Assembly: GCF_009727155.1 (NCBI RefSeq) | Contig: NZ_WNWM01000002.1 | Coordinates: 4,340,001-4,404,000, forward strand | DNA from: Pseudoduganella dura | GTDB lineage: Bacteria > Pseudomonadota > Gammaproteobacteria > Burkholderiales > Burkholderiaceae_D | Direction: 5' to 3' | Length of the DNA: 64,000 nt | In this document: in pieces, positions 8,143 to 16,394 of the stretch | How positions within the stretch are numbered: the stretch's first letter is position 1 | How the letters are laid out: each line of letters begins with the position of its first letter | Notes under the pieces: model-generated | Database searches by the model: none | The model's input: the letters and a program-made list of their open reading frames with translations, nothing else | What the model was told of the DNA's origin: nothing | Made by a program: the position numbers and the translations under genes

Positions 8143-8631
8143 ATGCAAGCCACCGAATCCCAGCGCGATCCCGGTTTCCGGATCCCGGAAGACAAACCCG
8201 TGCAACCGCCGGCCGGCGACGGCACGCTGTCCACCACGCCGCCTTCCGGCACGGGCACCGCTACCGGCACCGCCAGCGGCACAGGAACCGGTAACAGCGC
8301 CGGCATCGAGGTCGCGCCGGAAGGGCAGGTGCCGGCCACCGACACCTCCACGCGCGATATCGCGATCGGCGGCGCCGTGTTCCTGTTCCTGCTGGTGATC
8401 TTCTTCTTTGCCCGCAACGCGTTCGCCAACCACCTGGTGCGCCGCCGCGTGGCGCCTTCGTCGGCCGACACGGCCGGCTGGCTGCTGTTCTTCGGGCTGG
8501 CGTTCCTGTCGGCCGCCGTGGTGCTGGGCTTCGTCAATTCGACCAAGTTCCTGAACGTGGCCATCACCGGCACGCTGCTCGTGTTCGGCATCGCCGCCAT
8601 CGGCGGCGCGCTGTTCACCGGCCGGAGGTAG
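8143..8631 (+). CDS. Three-helix membrane protein of the tubulin-like cluster
   Basis: This 162-residue protein has a long polar N-terminus rich in Gly, Thr and Ser (TGTATGTASGTGTGNS) and then three hydrophobic helices: IAIGGAVFLFLLVIFFF, AGWLLFFGLAFLSAAVVL and ITGTLLVFGIAAIGGALF. No catalytic motif is seen. The ATG at 8143 follows AAAGGATAACC. The stop is only 3 bp from the start of the tubulin-like gene, whose ribosome-binding site GGAGG lies inside this gene. It is a plausible membrane anchor for the cytosolic tubulin-like protein, by inference from context. Confidence 0.75.
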   Translation: MQATESQRDPGFRIPEDKPVQPPAGDGTLSTTPPSGTGTATGTASGTGTGNSAGIEVAPEGQVPATDTSTRDIAIGGAVFLFLLVIFFFARNAFANHLVRRRVAPSSADTAGWLLFFGLAFLSAAVVLGFVNSTKFLNVAITGTLLVFGIAAIGGALFTGRR

Positions 8632-8634
8632 GCC

Positions 8635-11600
8635 GTGGACCCGATCGGAAAGAAGACCGAACTGAAGGTCGACCTGCGGCCGACGCTGTTCATCGGCGCC
8701 GGCGGCACCGGCATGGAAGTGATGATGCGGATCCGGCGCCGCATCCTGTCGGCCGTGTGGAACCGGCACCACCCGGCGCGGGTCGAGTCGATCGGCGAAT
8801 TCCCCGTCGCGCGCTTCCTGCACATCGACCTGGACAGCGGCGCCGTCATCGACGAGGGCAAGTCGCAGCGCACCGACCCGTGGTACGAACTGGTCAAGCT
8901 GGGCGATGAAGAGAGACTGGTCGAGCCGATCGACCTGCAGCAGTACCATGAATCCGACGACAGCCTGGCGCGCTTTCCGCTGATCGAAAGCTGGATGCCG
9001 CTGCGGCCGAAGAAGCTGCGTTCGCTGGGCATCGATCCATCGCTGGGCGCGGGCCAGATCCGCGCCGTGGCGCGGCTGTACCTGTTCGACAAGTATCCGA
9101 AACTGCGCGGCCGCATCAAGGGCGCGCTGAACTTCCTCGCCTCGAACGCGGGCATCGAGCGCAAGGACAATTACCAGCGCCTCGGCCTGCAGGTCGACAC
9201 GTCGAAGTTCCGTATCGTCGTCATCGCGTCGAACGCGGGCGGCACCGGTGCCGGCACCGCGCTCGACCTGGGCTGGCTGGCCAAGGCCATCGCGCGGCAG
9301 GAAGTGGCGGACAGCCAGGTCGACCTGGTGATGTTCATGCCCACCGGGTATGCGCACGCCAACAAGGAGCGCACCGAGGCCAATGCCTATGCCACGCTGA
9401 TGGAAATGGAAACGGCGATGCGCGACATGAACGCGCAGGTGCGCTGGGCCGACCCGGACAGCCTGGTCGGCCGCGGCGCGCCGTACGACGACGTGTATTT
9501 CGTCGATACGGCCAACCTGGCGAACAAGGCCACCCAGGACGTGAAGGATGCGTACCAGATGGTGGCCGACTCACTGTTCGAGGATTTCGCCTCCGCCGAT
9601 TTCGCCAACCGCAAGCGCTCGGTCGCCGTGAACCAGCAGCAGCACAAGCTGGGGCCGTTCAACCCGAAGGTGCCGGAAGGGCGCTTTGGCGACATGCGCC
9701 TGTCGTACTCGAAAGCCTATTCGGCGTTCGGCCAGTCGGTGCTCGATACGCAGCAGGGCCTGCGCGAGGACATCCGCGCTTACGAACTGGCGGCCCTGAT
9801 GGTGAAGGCGTTCTTCGGCATCATTGGCACCGACGGCGCTCCGGCGCGCCGCGCCGGCGACGGCGAGCGCGACGTGTTCATGCGCGAGCAGATGTGGCTG
9901 GCAGAGCGCCCGTTCGACGAATTCCCCGATTTCAAGAAGGGCACGGTGGAGGTGACGCCGTTCCAGGAATACGCGCTGACCGACCAGCTGCTGATGGACA
10001 AGGACCAGCGCTCGCTGCTGGAACGGGTGGAATCGAAGGTGCAGACGGAAATCGACCGCATCACCGGCGGCTACGACCTGAAGGAATGGCGCGCCAAGAT
10101 CGCCGAGCTGCTGCCGCAGCTGGAGCGCGACGCGATCCGCGAGGCCGGGGCCACCGCCGAGACCAGCGAGGACCGGCTCAAGCGCCACACCCAGGAACTG
10201 GTGATGCGGCTGAAGGGCCGCATCCGCGAGCGGCTGTACGGCTTGCTGGACGACCGCCGCCAGGGCGGCCTGGAGTTCGTGCTGTCGCTGCTGGAGCAGA
10301 TCAAGGCCCGCGTGGCCCAGCGCGACATTCCGCGCATGGAGCACAACGAGCGCCGCTACCGCGAGATGCGCGATGCGCTGCGCACCCGGCAGGTCGAAGA
10401 GTCGCTGAACAATCTCTCGCAGGCGGCCGGCAAGTGGATCAACGCCGGCGCGCAGGCGCGCGAAGTGATCGTGCACCTGAAACGCGATATCGCCGACTAC
10501 CTGCGTTTTCACCTGTTGTCCGTCACCGCCGGGCAGTCCGCCGAAGTGCTCCGGCAGGTTTCAGGCTGGCTGGGCGAGCCGCTGTCGGTCGACGAGAAGG
10601 GGCAGGCCGTCTGGTCCGGCATCGCCGGCGAGTTCCAGGAAGGGCGGCGCTGCGTGGAAGCGATGCTGGGCGCCGTCGACCAGCGCGTGGCGCAGCTGCG
10701 CGCCGATGCGCAGCACGAGCATGCCACCTACATGAAGCTGGCGAACGGGGACGCGCCGCCGCCGGTGAAGCTGACCGGCGACGTGTCGGCGTGGAGCGAG
10801 GAAGTGCTGCTCGAATTCGGCGGCTCGGCGCGGCTGTTCCCGCAGCTGGGCGACGAGAAGCTGCGCTCCTCGCTGCTGCTGAAACTGTTCCGGCGCGCAC
10901 AGACGCAGCTGTCCACGGAAGAAGCGGGGACGGAACCTGTCGATCCGCTGCTGGAGCGGCTGCTGGCGATGTCGGTGCAGGAGCGGCAGCGCGTGTTCGG
11001 CGAGTGGCTCAAGAGCGCGATGCCGTGGGTGAACGCGCGCTTTTCGGCCGAGTTCACGCCGCGCGCCGACCAGTTCAAGTGTTTCGTCGGCGTGGGCGAT
11101 GTCAACGCGTGGAAGCGGCTGGAAGCCGAAATCCGCGCCGCCGCGCCCACCGGCTACTTCCACGGCGAACTGGTCAATATCGTCAACACGGGCGTCAAGG
11201 GCCGGGCGGTATGCTACATCGAACTGTCCGGGTTCCCGATGACGGTGCTGCGCGGGCTTCCCACGTGGCGCACCTCCTACCAGATCGAGAACCCGAAGAT
11301 CCCCACGCACCTGCATTTCGACGCGACGCGCTTCCGCCACCCGATCGCGCCCGGCATGGATGAACTGAACCGGCTGGCCGACGATTACGAATGGTTCCTG
11401 CAGGCGGTCGCGCTCGGCGTGCTGAAGCGCAAGGCCGACCTGGCCGACCGCGAGGCGTCGTTCCAGCCGCGCGGCCAGTACCTGTACGAAGTGGAGCAGG
11501 GCTCCGGCGAATGGCTGCAGGTGGGCAACGAGTACGCGGTGCGCTCGAACGGGCTGCCGTCGTATTACCGCGAGCAGATCATCGCCACCGTGCAGCAGCG

Positions 11601-12300
11601 CCTGGCCCGGCTGGGACCGCACCAGTTCCTGCTGCTGGCGGCGCTGATGCGCCATTACCAGCAGCGCGTCTACCAGCCGCGCCTGGAAGTGGATGAAACC
11701 GGCGCCGAACTGCCGTCACCGTCGCTGCCGAACATCACGGCCAAGCGGCTGCACGACGAATGGCTGCGCCGCGCGCTGGCGGCCGAACCGGCGCTGGCGG
11801 CGTCGCCGCATCATGCGCTGGACCGTGCGCTGGAGTTGCTGCCGCAGTGGAGCGAGCCGGTGCCGGGATCGGCTTCCGATGCATATGCATGGGAAGTGCA
11901 GCAGAGCGTGGACAAGCGCGTGCCGCACGCGCAATTCCTGAACGGCGAAGCCGCGGCGAAAGCGCTGCTCGATGGCGGCCCGACGCTGGGCAAGACCCCG
12001 GCTGGCGCCATCGGCGCGGGAAGCGCTTTCGCCGGCGGTGCGGCCCTCGTCGCACCCGCTGCCGGCGTGCCGGCGCTGTTCAAGGTGTTCGTCAACAAGA
12101 CGCAGCAAGGGCCGTACACGGTGGCCGAGCTGGCCCAGCGCATCGCGCTCGGCGAAGTGGGCGCCGCCACCAAGGTGTGGAACATGCGCTGGGTGCCGCA
12201 CGTGGACGGTTGGCAGCCGGCCGGGGCGGTAGCGGAACTGGCGCCGCTGTTCGCGGCGGCGATCCCCGATCCCTCGGATGACATTCCAGATCCGGAGTAA
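8635..12300 (+). CDS. Tubulin/FtsZ-like protein (Tubulin_2-like family) with C-terminal GYF_2-like domain
   Basis: This 1221-residue protein has two hallmarks of the tubulin-FtsZ fold. A nucleotide-binding loop near the N-terminus reads LFIGAGGTGMEVMMRIRRR (residues 18-36). The tubulin signature loop appears as NAGGTGAGTALDLGW (about 200-214), preceded by the strand FRIVVIAS. FtsZ is about 400 residues, so this is a large member with a long helical middle (about 450-1100). Residues about 1148-1205 match a GYF_2-like domain: FKVFVNKTQQGPYTVAEL and then VWNMRW...GWQPAG. Makarova and Koonin described such FtsZ-like families beside vWA genes and proposed membrane remodelling. The GTG start at 8635 has a GGAGG seven bases upstream. 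GTP binding is inferred. Confidence 0.8.
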   Translation: MDPIGKKTELKVDLRPTLFIGAGGTGMEVMMRIRRRILSAVWNRHHPARVESIGEFPVARFLHIDLDSGAVIDEGKSQRTDPWYELVKLGDEERLVEPIDLQQYHESDDSLARFPLIESWMPLRPKKLRSLGIDPSLGAGQIRAVARLYLFDKYPKLRGRIKGALNFLASNAGIERKDNYQRLGLQVDTSKFRIVVIASNAGGTGAGTALDLGWLAKAIARQEVADSQVDLVMFMPTGYAHANKERTEANAYATLMEMETAMRDMNAQVRWADPDSLVGRGAPYDDVYFVDTANLANKATQDVKDAYQMVADSLFEDFASADFANRKRSVAVNQQQHKLGPFNPKVPEGRFGDMRLSYSKAYSAFGQSVLDTQQGLREDIRAYELAALMVKAFFGIIGTDGAPARRAGDGERDVFMREQMWLAERPFDEFPDFKKGTVEVTPFQEYALTDQLLMDKDQRSLLERVESKVQTEIDRITGGYDLKEWRAKIAELLPQLERDAIREAGATAETSEDRLKRHTQELVMRLKGRIRERLYGLLDDRRQGGLEFVLSLLEQIKARVAQRDIPRMEHNERRYREMRDALRTRQVEESLNNLSQAAGKWINAGAQAREVIVHLKRDIADYLRFHLLSVTAGQSAEVLRQVSGWLGEPLSVDEKGQAVWSGIAGEFQEGRRCVEAMLGAVDQRVAQLRADAQHEHATYMKLANGDAPPPVKLTGDVSAWSEEVLLEFGGSARLFPQLGDEKLRSSLLLKLFRRAQTQLSTEEAGTEPVDPLLERLLAMSVQERQRVFGEWLKSAMPWVNARFSAEFTPRADQFKCFVGVGDVNAWKRLEAEIRAAAPTGYFHGELVNIVNTGVKGRAVCYIELSGFPMTVLRGLPTWRTSYQIENPKIPTHLHFDATRFRHPIAPGMDELNRLADDYEWFLQAVALGVLKRKADLADREASFQPRGQYLYEVEQGSGEWLQVGNEYAVRSNGLPSYYREQIIATVQQRLARLGPHQFLLLAALMRHYQQRVYQPRLEVDETGAELPSPSLPNITAKRLHDEWLRRALAAEPALAASPHHALDRALELLPQWSEPVPGSASDAYAWEVQQSVDKRVPHAQFLNGEAAAKALLDGGPTLGKTPAGAIGAGSAFAGGAALVAPAAGVPALFKVFVNKTQQGPYTVAELAQRIALGEVGAATKVWNMRWVPHVDGWQPAGAVAELAPLFAAAIPDPSDDIPDPE

Positions 12301-12303
12301 GCG

Positions 12304-13599
12304 GTGACGTCAGAATTTTCCAGCAATTTTCGCTGCATCAATGCCGCGTGCGGCCGCGCATTCCCGCGCGCCGTGCGGTTCTGCCCCTGGTGCGGCACCG
12401 GGCAGGCGGCCGCGGCTGCACGGCCGGCCGCCGCCGCGCCGGCACCGGCTTCGCCACCTGTTGCACCGCCGGCACCGGCTGCGCCCCCCGTCGCACCGCC
12501 CCCGGCGGCTTCTCCCGCGCCACCGGTCCGGCCTGCCGCCACGGCATCGGCCGCGGCTGCTGCGCCAGCCGCGGCGGCATCGCGCCCCGGCCCCACGCAG
12601 CCACCGCGCCACCAGCAGCCGCAGCCGGCGGCCGGCGTACCGCGCCCGCCTGGCGGCGCCGGCAGCGGTGCCGGGCCGTCGCTGCCGCCCGTGCGCAAGC
12701 CGGTCGGCAAGGGCACGTGGTTTTTCGTCGCGCTGTTGCTGCTGGCGGTGTGGTTCCTGGTCAAGCCGGGCGATCCGTCGAAACAGTGGCGCGACAAGGT
12801 CGATGACGCCATCGCATTGACGGAGGAGTGCCGCATGGGCGATGCGCGCGCCGCGTTGAAGGAACTGCGCGGCGACAAAGCCGATGCCGCCCAGCTGGCG
12901 CGCCTGCAAAAGGCGATCGCCGCCACCGCGCCGGCCTGCGAGAAGAAAAGCCAGCGCGCCAAGGCATGGACCGACACGCAGGCCGCGCTGGAGGCGGCGA
13001 TGGCCGCCGGCGCGCCCGATAAGGCTTCAACGCGGCTGTCCGCCTTCGTCAAGCGCTGGAACGACGACGAACAGACCCGCGAATGGCGTGACCGCATCGA
13101 CGTGCGCCGCGCCGAAAAGCTGCTGGACGACGCCAACGCCTGCCTGGCCAGGAAAGACCGCGCGTGCGTGGAAGCCAGGCTGAACGCGGCCGAAAAGCTG
13201 AACCGGCCGGAAACCCGGCCACGCGTCGAGGCGCTGCGGGAATCGCTGTCGCGCATGCTGGAATCCACATTGCTGGAGGGCGCCGTGGAGGGGGGCGCGT
13301 CGCCAACGGCCAACCCCGCCAACCCGGGCGGCTATCCGCCGCCGCTGTCCGCCACGCCTCCGCGGGTCGCAACGGCGGGAGTGACACCGAACAGCGCCGA
13401 AGCCCGGCGCCTGCAGGCGGGAGCGGAACGCGAACTTGCGCAAGGCAACTACCGCAGCGCGATCGGCCTTGCCGGCCAGTGTGCCGCGGCCGGCGGCAGC
13501 GACTGCGCCGCGCTGCGCGACAGGGCCGCCCGCCTGGAGCGCGAACAGCATGCCTGCGTGCAGGCCGGCCGTGAATGGGTGGGCCAGCGCTGCGAGTAA
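12304..13599 (+). CDS. Zinc-ribbon, transmembrane, coiled protein closing the tubulin-like cluster
   Basis: This 431-residue protein starts with a zinc ribbon (RCINAACGRAF then RFCPWCGTG, four cysteines within residues 11-34). An Ala/Pro-rich linker of about 90 residues follows, then one membrane helix (WFFVALLLLAVWFLV, near 140-155). The C-terminal domain (about 160-431) is helical and Cys-containing, with TPR-like stretches such as LKELRGDKADAAQLARLQKA and the closing CVQAGREWVGQRCE. The topology would place the zinc ribbon in the cytosol and the helical domain in the periplasm. The GTG start lies 3 bp after the tubulin-like stop, so the two are surely co-transcribed. I do not recognise a named family beyond these parts. 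Confidence 0.7.
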   Translation: MTSEFSSNFRCINAACGRAFPRAVRFCPWCGTGQAAAAARPAAAAPAPASPPVAPPAPAAPPVAPPPAASPAPPVRPAATASAAAAAPAAAASRPGPTQPPRHQQPQPAAGVPRPPGGAGSGAGPSLPPVRKPVGKGTWFFVALLLLAVWFLVKPGDPSKQWRDKVDDAIALTEECRMGDARAALKELRGDKADAAQLARLQKAIAATAPACEKKSQRAKAWTDTQAALEAAMAAGAPDKASTRLSAFVKRWNDDEQTREWRDRIDVRRAEKLLDDANACLARKDRACVEARLNAAEKLNRPETRPRVEALRESLSRMLESTLLEGAVEGGASPTANPANPGGYPPPLSATPPRVATAGVTPNSAEARRLQAGAERELAQGNYRSAIGLAGQCAAAGGSDCAALRDRAARLEREQHACVQAGREWVGQRCE

Positions 13600-13716
13600 G
13601 CCTCCGCTCCCCATGGGCGGAGCTGCGCGGGATCAACGATCCCGGCACTCGCTGCACGGGCAGCCGTACGGCGGCATCGAGGTGAAATTTGTTAAGCTTC
13701 GTGCAAGGAGGACACC

Positions 13717-14070
13717 ATGCAACGACCATCACGATTGTTGACGGCAGGTTCGCTGGCGCTGCTGCTGGCGCTGGCGGGATGCCACAAGGAAGACGACCGC
13801 CGGGTCGATGGCCCGGCCGAGCGCGCCGGCAAGGAGCTCGACCAGGCCACCGAAAAGGCGGTCGTGCATCTCGACAAGGCGCGCGAGGATTTCCAGCAGG
13901 CGGCCAAGGAAACGGGCCGCGAGCTGGACCAGGCGGCGGAAAAGGCCGGCGAGGGGCTGAACAAGGCGGCTGAAGTCGTGGGCGAGAAGCTCGAACGGGC
14001 CGGCGAGAAGGTGCAGGCCAGCGCGGAGGCGGCGCGGCGGGAGGATGAGGAAAAAGGCAAGTCGAAGTAA
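13717..14070 (+). CDS. Small amphipathic (LEA/apolipoprotein-like) lipoprotein
   Basis: The 117-residue product has a lipoprotein signal peptide ending in the lipobox LALAGC (Cys about residue 22). The mature part is almost entirely charged amphipathic helix with an 11-residue-like periodicity (ERAGKELDQATEKA, ETGRELDQAAEKAG, EVVGEKLERAGEKV), similar to LEA or YtxH/CsbD-like stress proteins. It would sit at the inner or outer membrane facing the periplasm. A good ribosome-binding site (AAGGAGG) precedes the ATG. A weak hairpin at 13602-13622 separates it from the tubulin-like cluster, so it may be a separate transcript. Confidence 0.75.
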   Translation: MQRPSRLLTAGSLALLLALAGCHKEDDRRVDGPAERAGKELDQATEKAVVHLDKAREDFQQAAKETGRELDQAAEKAGEGLNKAAEVVGEKLERAGEKVQASAEAARREDEEKGKSK

Positions 14071-14135
14071 CGCCGCGGCGCGGCTGGCCCATTCCCAAGA
14101 CCGCCCGCCGGCGGCCCGGCCCATCCGCCAGCGCA

Positions 14136-16232
14136 TCAACTGCCGGTTTTCGCGGCCGCCGCCGGGATTTCCGTCGCTTCCGGGGCCTCGCCCGGCACCA
14201 CGACCAGGTCCACGAAGCCGTTGCGCCACGCGCCCTCGAGATCCTGCTCGATCGCTTCCAGCGTCGTCCGCTCCAGGTTGGCGAAGCCGCGCAAGCCGTA
14301 CGCGCGGTTGCGCCCGTGCGACTTGGCCATGTACAGCGCCATGTCGACCAGGTTGACCGCGCGCTCCCATGACAGCGGCGTGCCGCCCGGCGCCAGCGGA
14401 TAGGGCGCGAACCCCACCGACACATTGACCTGCAAGGTCTTGCCACCGTGCGCCAGCGTTTGCGATGAAATGCCGTGCAGGATGCGGCGCGCCACGTCAT
14501 CGAGGCCGCGGCGCGGTACCGCCGGCAGGAACGCGAGGAATTCCTCGCCGCCCCAGCGCACGATCATGTCCGTTTCGCGCAGTACCACGCGCAGGCTTGC
14601 CGCGATCATTTTCAGCACCGCATCGCCGGCGGCATGGCCATGGCTGTCGTTGATGTGCTTGAAATGGTCCACGTCCAGCAGGAACAGCGCGCCGATGATG
14701 TCGTCGCCGCCGCCGTTGTGCTGGCGGCGCTCCGCCTGCGCATGGCTGCGCATGAAGTCCTGGAAGTGGCGGCGGTTGTACAGCGATGTCAGCGGATCGA
14801 GCGTGCTCTGCTGCTTCAGTTCCAGGTTCTTCACCTCGAGCTTGGCATTGGCCTGCCGCACCTTGCGGTACAGCAGGCCCACGACCAGCGAGGCCAGTGC
14901 GAACACGATCGCCAGCAGCCACCAGATGCGCTGCTGCAACCGGCGGTTGGCCAGTTCGACGCTTTGCACGCGGTTGTCCTGCCGCAGCGCCTCGATCTGG
15001 CGCTGCTTGGTTTCGGTGTCGTACTTCTGCTGCAGTTCCAGCACCGCTTTCTGGCGCTGCTCGGCGAACATTTCGTTGGAGATGCGCCGTTCGCGGTGAT
15101 ACGCGGCGACGGCGCCCGCGTAATCCCCGGCCCGCTCCAGCGCCGCCCCGTACTCGACCAGCACGCCCTGCAGCTCGGGCTTGACGCCGATCTTTTCGAA
15201 GGTTGCCAGCCCCGCCTCGAACTGGCGCTTGCCTTCGGCCACGCGGCCCATGCCGAGGTAGGCCAGGCCCAGGTTGACATGGGCCGTCGAGATGGAGTTC
15301 TGGTGGCGCGCCTCGGTGCCTGCCGCCAGCGCCTGCCGGGCGAAATCGGCGGCGCGCCGGTAGTCGTGGTCCTTCAGGTAGCTGTCGGCCAGGTTGACGA
15401 GCGAGCTGGCGATCATCTGCCGCGCGCCCAGCCTGCGTTCCACGGCCAGCCCTTCGAACAGCGCCTTGCGCGCCCGCTCGTACTGCTTCGACTCGATCGC
15501 CAGGCCGTACTCGGTGGACAGCGCGATCGCCAGCCGCCCCTGCGAGCGCATCCGCTTGGCCACGGCAAGCGACTCCGCCTGCACTTCCCATCCCTTGTCG
15601 TACTGGTGCATGTCCGTGTACAGCTGCGCGAGCGCGTTGAGCGCGCCGGCCAGCGGCACCTCGTCGCCGCGGACGGTGCGCGCCAGGTCGATCGCCGCCT
15701 GCAGCCTGGCCAGCGCCATGGGGTAGTTGCCCTGTTCCTGGAAAGTCTGGCCGGCCGTGACGATTCCCTGCACCTGCAGCGGCACGTCGCGCGTGGCGCG
15801 CGCACGGCGCTCGGCCTCGAACGCCGCCGCATGCGCGGCAGGCAGGTCATCCATTTCGAACAGCGCATAGCTGCGCGCCAGCAGGCCCTTGGCCAGCGCG
15901 CCGTCGTCGCGCTGCGCCCGGCCGTACGCCACCAGCTCGTCGGCCACGGCCAGCGCGCCCTTCGTATCCCCGGCGCGCCGCGTGGCGCTGCTGTACAGCG
16001 ACAGGAATTCGGCGCGGGTGGCCACGCCGCCGCCGCGCGCCTCGGACTCGATCGCCCGCAGCCGGCGCAACGCTTCGTCCGGGCCGAAGCGCACCATCTC
16101 GCGCGTGGCGGCCAGCTCCGCATCGACAGCCGGCTGGCCGAACGCGAGCACGGGCGCCAGCGCCAATGCGGCGGCGAGTCGGCGGCAGGCATGTAAAACG
16201 GAGGAAGAAGGGAAGGGTGGTCGGGCAGCCAC
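14136..16232 (-). CDS. Diguanylate cyclase with periplasmic TPR sensor region
   Basis: From the GTG at 16232 (AAGGA seven bases upstream) the protein has 698 residues. It has a signal peptide (LAAALALAPVLAFGQ), an array of TPR-like helices (about 60-390), a coiled stretch, a membrane helix (WWLLAIVFALASLVVGLLY, near 430-450) and a GGDEF domain at the C-terminus. The catalytic motif is GGEEF, preceded by the inhibitory-site motif RETD five residues upstream, so it should make cyclic di-GMP from GTP with product inhibition. Longer in-frame ATG starts exist at 16286 and 16367. A TATAAT box at 16285-16290 on this strand argues for the shorter start. The gene stands alone and faces the lipoprotein gene. 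Confidence 0.88.
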   Translation of the reverse strand: MAARPPFPSSSVLHACRRLAAALALAPVLAFGQPAVDAELAATREMVRFGPDEALRRLRAIESEARGGGVATRAEFLSLYSSATRRAGDTKGALAVADELVAYGRAQRDDGALAKGLLARSYALFEMDDLPAAHAAAFEAERRARATRDVPLQVQGIVTAGQTFQEQGNYPMALARLQAAIDLARTVRGDEVPLAGALNALAQLYTDMHQYDKGWEVQAESLAVAKRMRSQGRLAIALSTEYGLAIESKQYERARKALFEGLAVERRLGARQMIASSLVNLADSYLKDHDYRRAADFARQALAAGTEARHQNSISTAHVNLGLAYLGMGRVAEGKRQFEAGLATFEKIGVKPELQGVLVEYGAALERAGDYAGAVAAYHRERRISNEMFAEQRQKAVLELQQKYDTETKQRQIEALRQDNRVQSVELANRRLQQRIWWLLAIVFALASLVVGLLYRKVRQANAKLEVKNLELKQQSTLDPLTSLYNRRHFQDFMRSHAQAERRQHNGGGDDIIGALFLLDVDHFKHINDSHGHAAGDAVLKMIAASLRVVLRETDMIVRWGGEEFLAFLPAVPRRGLDDVARRILHGISSQTLAHGGKTLQVNVSVGFAPYPLAPGGTPLSWERAVNLVDMALYMAKSHGRNRAYGLRGFANLERTTLEAIEQDLEGAWRNGFVDLVVVPGEAPEATEIPAAAAKTGS

Positions 16233-16394
16233 GTAAGGGTCCTTGCACTGCGCCTTGCATAAGGTGCGCGCGGTTATCTGGATCATTATAAGCCTGTTGC
16301 TATAAGGAATCGCCAACGCCGTCGCATTTTCGTCCGCTGCGCGCCTGGCGCTGCTTTTATGCAACACCAGGCATGCGGCAAGCGGCCGGCGAGC

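Noticed and set aside
7918-9357. 479-codon minus-strand open frame against the tubulin-like cluster
   Set aside because: It reads antisense to three genes with clear domains and has Arg/His/Gln-rich shadow composition.
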